The notes under the pieces: model-generated
Seen by the model: only the letters and a program-made list of their open reading frames with translations
Told to the model about the DNA's origin: nothing
Databases searched by the model: none
From: Microstegium vimineum
Taxonomy: Eukaryota; Streptophyta; Magnoliopsida; Poales; Poaceae
DNA: 64,000 bases
Assembly (NCBI GenBank): GCA_022036555.1
Contig: CM039122.1
Coordinates: forward strand, 6,732,517 to 6,796,516
Direction of reading: 5' to 3'
Shown here: piece after piece, positions 21,959-34,247 of the stretch
Layout of the letters: each line of letters begins with the position of its first letter
How positions within the stretch are numbered: the first letter of the stretch is position 1
Position numbers and translations under genes: made by a program

Positions 21959-23999
21959 TCCGAACACATGGTGGATAAGTACCCACGTAGTTCAGTTTTG
22001 TGATGAGTGATTGCCCAACACTTGAGCGATTCAGTTTGAGTGGCTTACCCTAACCCTTTGCGAAAGCAAATATGTGCCTGTCTATCGGCTTGTGGTGTAC
22101 ATGTGTTATGCCTAGTGACAGTGGTCAAAGGCGTGGAGAAGGTCGAGTAAGGCTTGTCGTGTCGATGGACTGAGAGCGGTGAAGGGCGGAAGTGGGGCTC
22201 GGACAGAGGGACCATGGGCGCCGGCGGACTAGTTGTGGTGGCTAGTGCTTGGCACCGACGAGTGTGAGAAGACATGGAGGTATACCGAGTTGACCAAGTC
22301 AAGACGGCGGACGAGCGGGTCGAGCGGAGGCTCATGGGACTCGGAATCCGACCGGGCGAGGACAAGGTGGCTCGAGTCGAGCGGTTTGGTGGTTTGGGCC
22401 TCAAAACCATCGGAGGACGGTTTCCGAGTTTGGGCCTCAAAACTCAGGGTTCGGTAGTTGAGCCCAAAGCTACCGGTGGCGGGTTTCCTAGGTTTGGGCC
22501 TCAAAACCTAGGCGGAGCTTCCAAAGAAGCGGGGATGGCACGTGGCGGAATCCTGGAGGTTGTGTCGAGGCGACGGCAACTCCTGGCAGGAAGCGGGGCC
22601 GTCCATTCAAAATGCGAGATATATTTTTCGGGGCTTGGACTGCAATGCTTAGGCTAGGTAGTTCACTCAATGTATCTAGGGGGTCTTTGGGAAATAGCCA
22701 AAGCCCGATAAGTAGGGGGTAAAGGGGTATCCCTCATCCTATCTCTTGAACCATAATCATTTGCCCCAACTCTCTCTCTCTCTAAGCTCTCTCTAGTTCA
22801 TGAGATCCCTAGGTTGATTTCACCAACCTCTGTAAGAACTTGAGTTTGTTGCGAGGAATCGGAGGCCGTAACCTCTGTAAGCCATGGTGGCTTCGATTTC
22901 GTGATTGTGTCCCCGTTTTGCTTGCGTTCTTCGCGTTTTGCTTTTACTCTCTCTTTTTCCCGAGTTGATTTCTCTTTGTAGGGAGTAGCTTTGCAAAATC
23001 CGTTTGAACCAAGTTGTTCGTATTCGTGAGGAGCTTCTTTGCACCGAAGGAATTATCCTCAAACCTCATGAGTGCGTAGATCGGGCGATTTCGTTGTGGC
23101 GTTTTTTGTTTTGCTCACTTCTCCCCCAAATTTGAGTGTTCCCGTTTATCCTCTCCAAATTGAGCGATGATTTCTTCGGGATAGGTCCCCAACTGCGCTA
23201 GGATCATGCCTACAAAGTTTGGTTGCAGTTGCTGATCATTTGGTTGAGTTTTGGGAAGATTTGGCGGAGAGAAGATCGTTTTCGCGAAGAACAATTTTCT
23301 GCTCGTGAGCGTCGGACCACTTACTCCTAAGCTCCGGACCATAGCAAGTGGTCTGGTAGTCTTGACCTTTCCCGTGTCAAGCCGCAAGGGGCGTCGGAGC
23401 ACCCTTCGGACCTTTCGGCTTTTGAGCTCCGGACCTTTGACGAGTGGTCTGGTGGCTCTGCTGAGAGAACCTACCACGCGTCGGACCACTCGCCGTAGTC
23501 CGACGGGGTAGTCCAACGGTTGAGTCCGGAGGTCGGCTGCTTACTGTGTTGTTTGGCGAAAAGGCAGGTGTGAGCACCGGACCACCTTCCTTGGTACGGA
23601 GGTGGCGTCGGACTAGTCCGGAGCCTCTGGTCCGGAGCTAGGGTGCTCCCTGTGTTGGTTTGTCTCAGCGGGTGAAGGCGTCGGACCTTAGCTCCGGACT
23701 ACTCGCTATATTCCGGTGGCTCTGTCCCAACTGGTCCAGAGCCTCTGTTTGGTTGCTTTTTTCGGTTGTTTTGCCTAGGTCATTGCCTCTTTTCCATAGG
23801 GGTTGAGAACTTGGCTTTTGGGGTTTCCAGTGAGTTTTCCTCCACTATCGGTGAGCTTTCATTTCTCCGATTTCATCTGAATCTCCCGAGCAAGAACCCA
23901 GCAACTGGGTTTGGTTTTTGGGAAGAGTGGTCTGAATATTTCGAGAGAATTTGAGGCTCCCATTCACCCCCCCCTTTGGTCGCCGTTCTCGGTCCTTCA
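21959..23999 (+). repeat. 3' LTR of the Sirevirus-like element
   Basis: It starts TCCGAACACATGG (the TG start has mutated to TC) and ends GGTCCTTCA. It aligns with 10135-12160 throughout. The following CAAAG is the second TSD copy. Confidence 0.93.
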
Positions 24000-24004
24000 C
24001 AAAG

Positions 24005-25715
24005 CCACCGCATCTGTAGCGCAACAGTTGCGAGGCGTAGGTAGGTGATGCCCAAACCCCCCAGGTCAGTGGGGCCGCAAACCGTTGGCCACGCGACCGA
24101 ACATTTTCCTCGAACGGAGCCCTCTTTGCCCGTCCAAACGAACCTCCGGCAAATGCTATTTATCTCCTATATCGCCCAAGGTGGCAGCCCGTTAGCGATG
24201 ATGGTGTATATGGGCACCGCTGAGAGGACGGACTTGATCCAAATGAGGCGACCGCTCTTGGCCATGAGCGGCCCGTGGCAGGCGGGTAGTCTTCTCGCCA
24301 CTGCGTTGACGATTGACTGGATCCGCGCCTTAGGAACCTTTTTTCTGCTGAGCGGCAAGCCAAGGTAATTGATTGGGAATTCGGATTCTTGGCATCCGAT
24401 GACCTCTGTGAGCTCTTCCATGTTGCCGTCTGGCGCGTGGATCGACGTGATGGAGCATTTGGCGAGGTTGGTCAGCAAGCCGGAGGCCTCGCCAAATACG
24501 CGCAGGATCTCCCGAACAGCTTGGGCGTCTGACGTGCATGTGTGCATGAAGATAATTACGTCGTCGGCATACATGCTGCAGTGGTATTTAATTGGAGGGG
24601 CCGTGATCGGATGTAGGATGCCCGCGTCTTCTGCTGCCTGCACCAGCCTTGCGAAGACCTCCATGCCTATAATAAACAACATCGGCGAGAGCGAGTCGCC
24701 TTGCCTGACGCCCCTCCAATGTTTGATTGGTTCCCCTGGCCGGCCATTGAGGAGAATCCTCGAAGTGGAGGTGGACAACAGTGCTGCTATCCAACGACGC
24801 CACCGCTCTCCGAAACCGAAGGCCTGCAAGGTGTTCATGAGGAACGACCATGCAACCGTGTCGAACGCTTTGGAGATGTCAAGCTTTAGCAGGGTCTTCG
24901 GAATTTTCTTGTGGCGCAGGTACACTACAGCTCACTGAACATACTTGAAATTGTCATGTATGGTTCGCCCTCGGATGAATGCATTTTGGTTCGGCGAAAT
25001 GATGTCTTTCGGCCTGGGGGCAAGCCTCAACGCCAACAGCTTGGAGGCCAACTTTCCGAAGCTGTGGATCATCGTGATGGGGCGGTAGTTGGTCGACGTC
25101 GCTGCTCCCGGCTTTTTTGGGAGGCGTACCACGAAGGCGTTGTTTAGACGGTCGAACGCCCTACTGTCCCCGAAGAATAGTGCGTTGAGCGCGTTGAGCA
25201 CATCCTGACTTATAGAATGCCCCTGTGAACCCATCCAGCCCCGGCGCTCTGTCCGAGGGCATCTCACGCACGGCCACGTCCACCTCCTCCTCCAAGAAGG
25301 GCAGGTCGAGTGCGGAGAGGTCCGATGGGACAATTCCGATCGAGGCAAAGTCGATGGTGAATGTCCCCGGCCCCGGATGTCCGAAAATCCGTTTGAAGTG
25401 GTTGTAGATTATCGTCTCCATCTCCTCGTGGGAGGTACACACTGCTCCTGTGTCATCCCTCAGCCTGGTGATGGCGTTCTTCCGCTTCCTTCCTCGGGCG
25501 AGCAGGTGAAAGTACTTCGTGTTTGCGTCCCCGTCGGCGAGATAACGGATTCTTGATCTTACCGGATCGGCAACATTAGGGACCAGTTGTTGATGGCCCG
25601 CGAAATCAGCCTACGCCTCGACCAAGCCTCAGAGGAGAGAGACCTGCTAGATGAGGAGTACGGGTTGCGGAAGGACCTCAAGCTCAAGTGTCTGGGGCTA
25701 GCGTCGCTCCAGCGA
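24005..25715 (-). pseudogene. LINE ORF2, reverse transcriptase part
   Basis: On the minus strand this encodes the RT of an L1-type LINE: RAPGLDGFTGAFYKS (about 25240), NYRPITMIHSFGKLASKLLA, ISPNQNAFIRGRTIHDNF, LKLDISKAFDTVAWSFL, GVRQGDSLSPMLFIIGMEVF, the catalytic YADDVIIF and INYLGLPLS. Stops and shifts occur: TGA at 24932-24934, a frameshift near 25250, and more upstream. The endonuclease domain is absent, so the copy is 5'-truncated near 25715, as is usual for LINEs. Its 3' half continues at 10134-9253 on the other side of the Sirevirus. Confidence 0.92.
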
Positions 25716-26949
25716 ACTGTATTAATTTTTATTTAAACATATTGTTTATTAATTAAATTTGCATTCAACAAACAAGTCTACGACATGGTATGGTGGTGTA
25801 GAACAACTTTCCTATTCAACGGATCCTGTGGTCGATGTCACACACACACTTTTTGTTTTTACTTCTTCTATTTTTTAATATAATATTGAAGATTGCACGG
25901 GCTTCCCATACGTTGGAGAAGTGTCCAGCCCATGTGTTGGTGCGCTTAAGTTGTGGAGCGGGCTGAAATTCTACCCAGCGCGCGTGAGTGACGGAAATTA
26001 TTTCCATCTGGTCGGCGGACGGCTACTTGTCACCCCTGGTCGGCGTCTAAACCCCCCCCCCCCCCCCCCCCCCCCCCCGACCAGCCAATCAGGTAAGGTC
26101 CAACCGAATTTGTTTGTTTTCAACCGTTGCTTCATTAGATTTTTATTAGTCAACTATACTAATCAGTTTGTACCTTTCACTTGTGCTGTTCAGACGACTT
26201 TAATCCGTATAAAAACAACTATAGAATAGTATTTTTCTCTATAAAGCAGTCGTTCAAAGCAGCAGGGTCCTCTACATTAATTTTTAATTAGTTTAACTCA
26301 TTGATACTCCATAGAGGGCTCCCCGTTGCCCTGTAAAAAAAATGAAGATTTACACTGGTCTCCGCTAGCTAATTTAGCCAACCTAATTTAGCCAACCAGG
26401 TGATGGGCTGGGCCACATGCAAGCCCACACACCTGCACTTGAGTCCTGAAATCAGTCAACACGCAAAGCAAGGATGGGAACAAAATAATCCACGGGTCCT
26501 ATATAATTGCATTGTTTCTAGTCTATTATTTTTTTATCTGCAGTCTGTAGACTCTGTTCGCTTGATCGTTTTGATGGCTGATAAGCCGGCTAAGTCTGTT
26601 TTTGACTGTTTTGTTGTGAAAGAAAAGTATTGTTTCGACGGCTGATAAATCAAGCAAACAGGACGATAAATGGATAAAGAGTGACCCATTTCTTCATTTT
26701 TCAAGAGAAAAAGAGACGAATCTATTGTTGAGGAGCCACTGATTCTTGCTAACTTAGTTGAATTAGAACCAAGGCAATATAAAAGAACAAGAAGATGGTA
26801 TCCATGGACATTAGACCACGGTCACTTGTATTTTGTTAATTGTAATCTAATTATAGTACGATAGAACTAAAGTTTATTTGTATGAAACTTGTGTACATGT
26901 TGGTTTATGGATCGAATTTAACAAATGCCCCCCTCCCCCTCCATGTATT
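25716..26949. other. Intergenic with C-homopolymer and small MITE
   Basis: AT-rich DNA. A 27-base C run stands at 26052-26078. A small foldback element lies at 26553-26662 (annotated separately). No coding signal. Confidence 0.5.
26553..26662. mobile_element. Short foldback MITE of the TGTTCGCTTGATC type
   Basis: The left end CTGTTCGCTTGATC and the inverted right end CCTGTTTGCTTGATT are near-complementary, with TGGCTGATAAG and GGCTGATAAAT inside. The 110-bp structure resembles the very common grass MITE whose ends read TGTTCGCTTG. I could not identify a clean TSD. Confidence 0.55.
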
Positions 26950-29900
26950 TGTAACACCCGAAAAATTCGAATTTTGAAAATAGATTGAATTTGATTTAAT
27001 TTGAATTTTGTGCTCATGAAAAATATAGGAAACTAAAAACTTTTTATCAAATTAAAAGTAACCTAGGGCTTAGCAAAGTGTTGGAGCATTCATGCCTCTG
27101 CATTGTCCTCTTGTGTTGCTTGGTTTTGAAAAACTCAAATGAAATTTCAAAATCGTTTTGAAAATGCTTTTGGAAAATAAAACAAAAGGAAAAAAGGAAA
27201 AAAGAATAAAACCTCCCTTCTCTCCTTTCTGGCCCAGTCGGCCTGCCTCTCTTCCCAGCCCACACCCTCTCTCCCCTTCTCTCTCTGGCCCGGCCCACGC
27301 GCCCTCGTCCACTCCTTTCCTCGGCCCAACCCACAGGATCCCACCTTCTTCCCTTCTCTCTCTGACGTGCGGGCCCCGCACTGTCAGTGCGTCCTCCTTC
27401 CCCTTCTCTCTCTCCCGGCTCCACATGCCATCCCGGGCCCGCATGTCACCCCTTTCTCCTTCCTCCGGCCGTGTCCAGAGCGGACTCTTCTCTCCCGGTG
27501 TCCCTCTCCGCCCCGTGTCCTTCCCTTGGCGTGCGCGTCACGTCCGGACTCCTTCCCTCTCGTCTCACCTTAAATAGCGGATGAGACCCCGCCCCCCTAT
27601 CCCCATCTATTTTCCTTTGCACCTTGCCCTGGAGCCGCAGAGGCGACGCGCCACGAAGCCGGAAGCCGCCGTCGCCATTAACGTCCCTAGAGCTCCCTCG
27701 CTGCCCACTTGCTCTCCTCCTCCTGTCGGAGCAAGGTGAGGAACCGCGCGAGCACCCGCGCCTGTTCAATTTTTCCTCGGGTCGCCCTCACCGGCCTGTC
27801 GACATTCACAGAGAGGCTGCAACCGCACGTTGTCGTCAACAGCCGCCTCTAGTGCTCCTCTGTCCGCGTAAAGCGCCGTGGTGGGTTCGCGGAACACCCC
27901 TGTACCTCACCCCGCGCTCAATTTCTCCCTTCCCTATCCTCATTGCCTTGTCACCGCGAGCAGGGACCCCCGAGCCGCCTCCGTCCGTGGACAGCCGCCA
28001 CCGTCCACCCCTGGTCGCCTCGAGCACCCTAGGTGAGTTCGTGTATTCCTCCTATTGCTCCCCATCCTTTCCCATTGCGCAATCGTGCCCCGTAGCGCCT
28101 TAATCGCGAGCTCCCGCTCGGTCCGGCGATGGCGCCACCGCGCTGTCTCTGTTCTCCGGCCGCATCCGAAGGCCTAGGTGAGCTCGCCATATTTTCCTCT
28201 CCCTCCTGGTACTTTATGTTCATCTATCAGTACCCGGAATCGCTGGGTCGGTACTCGCCGGCGAGAACCTCGCCGCCGGCCATGGAACCACCGTGCCGGA
28301 GCTCTGTTCTCGGCTGACACCCCCTCTCTCCTTTCCCCTTTCTTTCCAAGCCGTCGGATCTCAGATCGGTGGATCGGATTAAATGATACCGGTTCGGTCC
28401 ACCACACAGTGTGGACAGGGTCCACTGCACCGAGCCCCGCATCTGGTCCACAGCCACGTCGTGCACCCGCCCTGTCCCGTGCTGCCACGTGGCACCCGTC
28501 AGCCCCACACCGCAGTTCCCTTGGCGTCTTCCTTCTTTACGCTTTCTTCTCTGAAAAACGTATCTCAGATCGGTTTCGTTTTATTTGAAAAATCTCTATT
28601 TACAGATTTGCCACCGAATTTGAAAACCTTATAAAATCTTCGTTTTAAATCCGTTTTGACCCAAACAAGTTGCGTTAGCTTCGTAATTTCATGATCTATC
28701 TAATGGTACAGTTTTCGCCTATGTTAAAGTCTTTTGAAAATAAATTTTAGTTAATCTCTTTTTAATGAATTAATCTTATATAGAAAATCTAGCTTAATTT
28801 ATAACCTCTACGTTCTAGATCCGTTTTGTCCCGTTCTAGTTGCGTTGGGTTCGTAACGATAAGATCTTCATGGTAGTAACAGTAATAACTATGTTTATTT
28901 CTTTCAAGTAAAATGATAATTAATTAATCTATAAGCAATGGTTTTCCAATTAAAACAAATTAGGGTTTCCACCTCGGCTTTTCATAAAATAATATATACC
29001 TAGTTTAATCTTGTTTTCCAAGAAAATATAATGTGAATTAATTCAGTTTGGGTATTTCTCTGAAGTATCCAATACATGCTTTTTATATAGATAAAATAAA
29101 TGAAGCCTAGTTTTCTTTTTAAAGCTAATCTTTCGGTAGTCGTATCTTTTCCGTTATAGATTCGATTAGCATGTTTCTCGCGTCTGTGTGATCGTAGAAA
29201 GACGTAGATTTCTTTTAAAGCTCTTTTCATTGATTGGTGTATTGTTCTAAATAGATCTATTGTATGTTATGCATGTTTGTTCAGCTGCTCGTGTGGTGTT
29301 TACTATCTTGTCCAGTCGGTGAGTGTTACGTGGAGATCAAGAAGAAGCCATCTGAAGTTGAGAATCAGTTGAAGAAAGGATCTAAGCGTTTAAGGCAAGT
29401 ATAGCATGGGATCTTCCTTGTTACCTATACACTTTAATGTCACTTAATTCATATGCATGTGTCTACCTTGTTACCCGTAAGGATTACCTAGATTTGATAT
29501 CCTGTACCTTGTCACCTTTGAGGGTTTGCATATGGGTAGCTTGTGCTAGTGCTCATAAAGAATAACCATGATCTTGTAACTTGACTAATGATATATGCAA
29601 TAACGATAAAAGATGACTTTTTAGCAACATGAACTATAGGTGGAACATCAGGAACTCACATCTGTGTTCTCACTCATAGGGATATTTCTGTAAGAGATTA
29701 CCCCGAGAAAACAGCACTACCATAAGCTAATGGGCTCTGGCTTGACTCAGTATTAGGTTTTTGCTAGTTTGTGGCAACTTACCCGAGAGGGCGTAAGAAG
29801 GGCTCTGAGAAAGTGGGGACTTGGTCTGCCGGAAGATGCACTGCGGTGACTTCTGGGAGAGGAGTTCTTACGATCTCGTTAAAGAAAACTTGTAGCGGGT

Positions 29901-30634
29901 TGTTACCTATTAGTGGAATCTGTGAACGGTCTCGTAGTGAACCCTGCCGGCCTACCTTGGAAGTGGGTTAAGAGGGTCGCGTCCTCGGGCGAAAGGGCAA
30001 TTCACGACTTGTGGGTAAAGATGTACACCTCTGCACAGAGTTAAAAACTATCATGATAGCCGTGCTCATGGTTACGAGTGGCTTGGACTCCTTACTGTGT
30101 GATGTCCTTATGTCATGGCTCATCAGTTGTTATTTGTTATTGATTATTGTGACTTTCATATAAGCATTATATCTTATTCACCTGATCATGTGGTTATTTG
30201 GGCTTATGTTGAACTTGATGCTACTCAACTGCTAAAACTATGATTCACTTAAAAGCTGATGTAGTTAAACCCATGTCAATCCTTTTTGAGCCTCATGAAC
30301 CCCATGTTATCTTGTTGAGTACGATATGTACTTACGCTTGCTTTATTTTCAATACTTGGATAAAAATCCCGGATGGGTACCAGTTTGCAAGAGTTGGAAG
30401 AGATAGGCTTGTGATCAACCAGTCAGTTGGTCCCTGTGGAAGTGGAGTCTTCACCCGAAGTTCGGAGTCGTCTTTCCGCTTTTTGCTGTGCTAAGGTTAT
30501 CCTTTAACCTTATATGTTATATATTTAAGTATTGTCTTTTGATATCACCTTAATTTGTGGCTATATGTGAGATTTGACTTCCTGGGCTCACATATGGTGT
30601 ATATCTGGTTTTGTTCTTAAAACCGGGTGTTACA
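26950..30634 (+). mobile_element. Solo LTR, 3.7 kb, TGTAACACCCG family, TSD GTATT
   Basis: It begins TGTAACACCCG (26950) and ends CGGGTGTTACA (30634), flanked by the perfect 5-bp repeat GTATT (26945-26949 and 30635-30639). There is no primer site or coding region, so it is a solo LTR left by LTR-LTR recombination. The first about 650 bp are AT-rich, then GC-rich with a CTTAAATAGC TATA-like box at about 27571, suggesting U3 and transcription to the right. A second copy in inverse orientation lies at 43020-46351. Very long LTRs suggest a Ty3/gypsy (possibly Tekay-like) family; that is inference. Confidence 0.88.
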
Positions 30635-30672
30635 GTATTTGACTTCAAGGTCCGCCACTGGTTACTATATTA

Positions 30673-30963
30673 GGCCTTGTTCGCTTCCATCGGATTGACC
30701 CATTTCAGGTGACATTTCTGTCGGATGGATTGTTGCGGTTCATTTTCAATCTGGATGGGAACTAAAATGTGCGTTCATTTTATATCGGCCGGGAATAAAA
30801 CCCGACGGGAACAAAAACTTGTTTCTCTTCTTCTTGTCTACATGACTCGGAACGAAATCAGACCTTCTACCCTCTAAAATTAATTCTAGGCTGGAATGAG
30901 TGACAGGAACGGATTCACTCATTTCTAGCCCAAAATAAATTAGCTCCGCAAACGAACGATGCC
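30673..30963. mobile_element. Tourist-like MITE, TSD TTA
   Basis: Left end GGCCTTGTTCGCTTCC and inverted right end GGCATCGTTCGTTTGC form a degenerate TIR. TTA flanks both sides (30670-30672 and 30964-30966), the TSD of PIF/Harbinger elements. The interior (291 bp in total) has no ORF. Confidence 0.78.
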
Positions 30964-30966
30964 TTA

Positions 30967-31921
30967 GCTAGACTAAATCCCATCCAGGTACTGAAATATC
31001 CCGGCCGGTTAAGAAAATAAAATCGAAAACAATCTGAAAAACAGCTACGGCGGTTCAAATATTTGCCAAGAAATAAAAACGATCGGGATATCCAAAAGTA
31101 CGAATTTGAATGGGCTGAATATAGAGATCGGAATGCATGAGATAGAACGAGATTATTTATATTTCTTGACTATTCATTTCAGGTTTTCACCACTCGCGGG
31201 GAGGAGAAGCTAATTAAGCTAGCTAGCTACGTAGCATCCGTATGTTGGTCGTCTCGCGGAGAAGAAATTGCATGCGCATGAAACAGTAGGCAATGCATGC
31301 ATGCGGCAGCGGCAGCGGCAGCGGCACCAGCAGATCGTCAAAAAGACTCGAGCGAGCCGTTTGCTTCTGCTCCTCCTAAATCAACTGCGTGTTAGGCACA
31401 CACAAAAAAAAATCAACTGCGTGTCGCGTGCTAAAACTTTCGGCACCGGTACTGTGCCGTGCGTGCGTGCGTGCTGCGTTCCGCCGGCCGTTCACACATC
31501 TTCTCGTGGACGGAGGGAGCGGCCGGGTTCTGGCTGTTTGCTGTCGTGTTCACATCGCAGCGGGGAGGCCGCATCGTCCGCGCATGCACGCAGATCGAGA
31601 GAGAGCCGGGAGGAGGACGGGCATGCATGCCGAAACGGCACCTGCAGATCGAAGTGAAGTGTACTGTACGTGTGTGTGTCGTTGAAGAACAACGAAGACA
31701 AATAAAGCACGCCACGGTGACCTGGGTGCATGCATGCATGCATGCACATGCATTGCAGCGTGTGACTTGGCAGAGCGCGTCGTCGTGGGCAGGAGGATGA
31801 GGAATTCAGGACAGCACCGCGACCGTGCGTCGGCGAGGGGCCGGGTCGCGTGGACTCTCTGCGCGCCATGCCCGTGCCGACACACGCACGGACTGATGCA
31901 ATGCATGCAACCCAATAATTA
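30967..31921. other. Intergenic with GC-rich and GCATGC-repeat DNA
   Basis: The right part (about 31260-31910) is GC-rich with (GGCAGC) repeats near 31300 and a (GCAT)n run at about 31726-31750. Overlapping ORFs in several frames look compositional; none shows a domain. Confidence 0.4.
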
Positions 31922-31972
31922 GGTCAGTCTTAATGTTAAGTTTCACCTTTCAATTTCCAACACATTAAACTT

Positions 31973-32033
<61 letters not shown>

Positions 32034-32336
32034 AGCTCTCTCAATGTAATGTAAATTTTATTGTATAGTTTTATAGCTTATTTTAGTACTTCGTGGGTCC
32101 TATTAATACCAATCATATTTTAGTATGGTATTACGATGAAACGAATCTGAGTCTCAGTGAGAATTTCACACAATTACTAACGTTTTGGAAACAACACTGA
32201 TATGTTTCATCCTCATGAAATTTTCTTCTTCGATCTCTCTCATTTTAGTTTAATGCAAATATTTTTTTTTATTGATGTGATACTATATTTAATGTGCATG
32301 ACACATCCTATAAAATCTCATTGACTTGAGACTGGC
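31922..32336. mobile_element. Diverged MITE with (AT)n microsatellite, GGTCAGTCT family
   Basis: Left end GGTCAGTCTTAATG and inverted right end GCCAGTCTCAAGTCAATG are related to the ends of the element at 37716-38355. Internal blocks (ACACAATTACTAACG, AACAACACTGATA, GTTTCATCC) also align with it. An (AT)26 run at 31975-32027 interrupts the left arm. No clear TSD. Confidence 0.6.
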
Positions 32337-33432
32337 ATGGGTCTGAAGCCATCAAGCCAGTGGAACCCGGCCGACCGCTTGGCGTTTCTCTGGCGTGGAC
32401 GCGCCGCGACCCAACCGGCCGGCCCGGCCGACCGGGCGACGGCCTGCTGGCTGCAGCGTGCTGCTCGAGTGCCCGGAGGACCACTGGACACGCACTGACG
32501 CACACACTTACGTAAGCAACAGTTGCGGGTTGCCTTGACCTGCACCACGTGTACTGCTGCTGGTGCCTATTAAAAGGAAATAACCTCTTCTCTGAATATT
32601 ATAATATTATAATATGCGTGTGCGTGCCGACATCGACGTGTCCCACGTGCAGCTAGCGGCGACGCGTGTGCTTTACTGTATTTTGGAAGAAATATTTTTT
32701 TCCATTCATTCTTTTACGTGCGTAGATTATCATCAGACGCGCGAACGGGAACTCAAGATGCCACACGCCCACACTGCACTGCGAGGAAGGACAATAGGAC
32801 GGGGCCGCCCGCGCACCTGATCGTCTCTGCATGCCGCTGCTGCAAACATTTTATTAGTAGTTCAAAAAAGAAATCGAGTCCAGCGAGCGAAGGACGGCGT
32901 ACGTAAGCCGCGTACATGTTGAAAACGTTCGAGGTCCGGTTCGGATGATTATTCCCGATAGAGTCGAATTTATTTTGTAAGTAGGTTTTGATTTCACAAA
33001 GAGCTTTGGCCATTGCGATGGTCAGCCCATCACTGTACGTACCATACGGCATCATATATTTGCATATATCTATAAATAATCTGTGGGGATACTACCAAGC
33101 AACTTGAGCGAAAAAGTCTGCATCAATCCAATGCGAAAAGCACATGACAAGTTGAGAACCAGCGACTAATTATCCGTTGTTGAGCGCGCGGAATCTTATT
33201 AGTCTAGTAGGATCATTATATATTTTTAATTTATACAGCGTACGTACGTAGGAGTAGCCGCAAAGCAAAGCAAACAATCGAAGATCAACCACCGGAATTT
33301 AGCTGAAATAAAGGCCACTTATCATGGGATGCCAGCACAAGAAGCACATGTTCCACGTGCTGCAGAAGAGTTAGGAATCATAGTCATAGGAGTCATGTCA
33401 TCATGCTCCAAGACCAGGAGTACAGTACAGAA
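32337..33432. other. Intergenic, nothing recognised
   Basis: A short GC-rich patch (32360-32480) is followed by AT-rich DNA. No ORF with a domain and no terminal repeats were seen. Confidence 0.4.
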
Positions 33433-33467
33433 GTAGTTGTTGGATTTAGTTCCACATCGGTAACTGA

Positions 33468-33797
33468 TTGAGTGGATCGGCACTTAATAGGCCAGATTTT
33501 CTTATCTTTGATGGGGGCAATCCAAAGTGGTGGAAGAAGAATTGCGAGAAATATTTTCTTATGTTTCACACTCCTTACACGTACTACTTGGAAAGATTAC
33601 TCCACCATGTATATATTTCACGGGCCAAGCTAAAATGTGGTTACAATCCGTAGAAAATAAGGTCGAGAGTATAAATTGGGATGAGTTATGTGACTTTGTG
33701 TGTCTTAGGTTTGGTAAAAGATAGTATCAGGCACTGATCTGGCGCTTCACTCATGTGAAGTAGACTGGATCGGTTCATGACTACATTGAGAATTGAA
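33468..33797 (+). pseudogene. Ty3-type gag fragment
   Basis: Two overlapping frames together resemble a retrotransposon Gag core: RPDFLIFDGGNPKWWKKNCE in one frame, then FTGQAKMWLQSVENKVESIN and WDELCDFVCLRFGK in another, then a YQALIWRFTHV-like stretch after 33720. The Gag at 51390-52277 has the matching order (FPKFDGEFPRVWRDECEMFF, VAKTWLQTVQ, WDQLCDLVMNRF). At least two frameshifts and stops are present. It lies within the TRIM's 5' LTR and so is a foreign piece there. Confidence 0.75.
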
Positions 33798-34082
33798 ATG
33801 GGAGCGCAACATATAAGGCGAGAGCAGCCCTTACCTATTAGGTTAGTCTTTTGGGTTGAGTTAGGCCCAATGCCTGATATGTTGCGGACTCCGGTGGACC
33901 TGGGTCCGAGGGGCGTCGGCTCATGGTTATAGCGAGTTGGGCCAAATTTTGTTGCGCACCTTAACAAGTGGTATCGGAGTCCATGGTCGGAAAACCTAAA
34001 TCTGAGGGGCCACATGTGACGGGGGAGCCCGTTAACGTCTCGGAGGTCACATGGGTTATGTGATGAGCGTTGGACTCGGGGC

Positions 34083-34247
34083 CTGCATAATGTCTTCCGG
34101 AGATCGCATGGTGTAGTGTGATGAAAGAGTTGGGTTCGATGTGTGAAGGGGTAGATTGTTGGGGGACTGCATAATGTCTTTCAGAGATCGCATGGTGTAG
34201 TGTGATGGAAGAGTTGGGTCCGATGTGTGACGGGGGAGATTGTTGGG
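34083..34247 (+). repeat. Tandem duplication of about 83 bp in the TRIM core
   Basis: The unit from CTGCATAATGTCTT through GATTGTTGGGG occurs twice (34083-34165 and 34166-34247) with a handful of substitutions. Both copies end in a purine tract followed by the LTR start TGTTGGG, so the duplication includes the plus-strand priming site. Confidence 0.8.

Larger units (their letters stand above)
10135..23999 (+). mobile_element. Sirevirus-like Ty1/copia retrotransposon, 13.9 kb, inserted in a LINE
   Basis: Boundaries are exact: 5-bp TSD CAAAG at 10130-10134 and 24000-24004, LTRs of 2026 bp and 2041 bp, an initiator-Met primer binding site after the 5' LTR, then gag, protease, integrase, RT and RNase H in copia order. 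The 2-kb LTRs, the YVDDIIFG motif, the long non-coding stretch after pol and repeated AAGGGGGAGA purine tracts fit the Sirevirus (SIRE/Maximus) lineage. Hand alignment of the first about 245 bp of the LTRs shows about 16 mismatches, so it is not a recent insert. A CACTA element interrupts gag. Confidence 0.93.

Noticed and set aside
27047..27577. Overlapping ORFs of 120-140 codons on both strands
   Set aside because: They sit in the GC-rich part of a solo LTR and are compositional; no domain in any frame.
31492..31915. ORFs over 110 codons on both strands
   Set aside because: GC-rich DNA with GCATGC runs; frames overlap fully and show no family.
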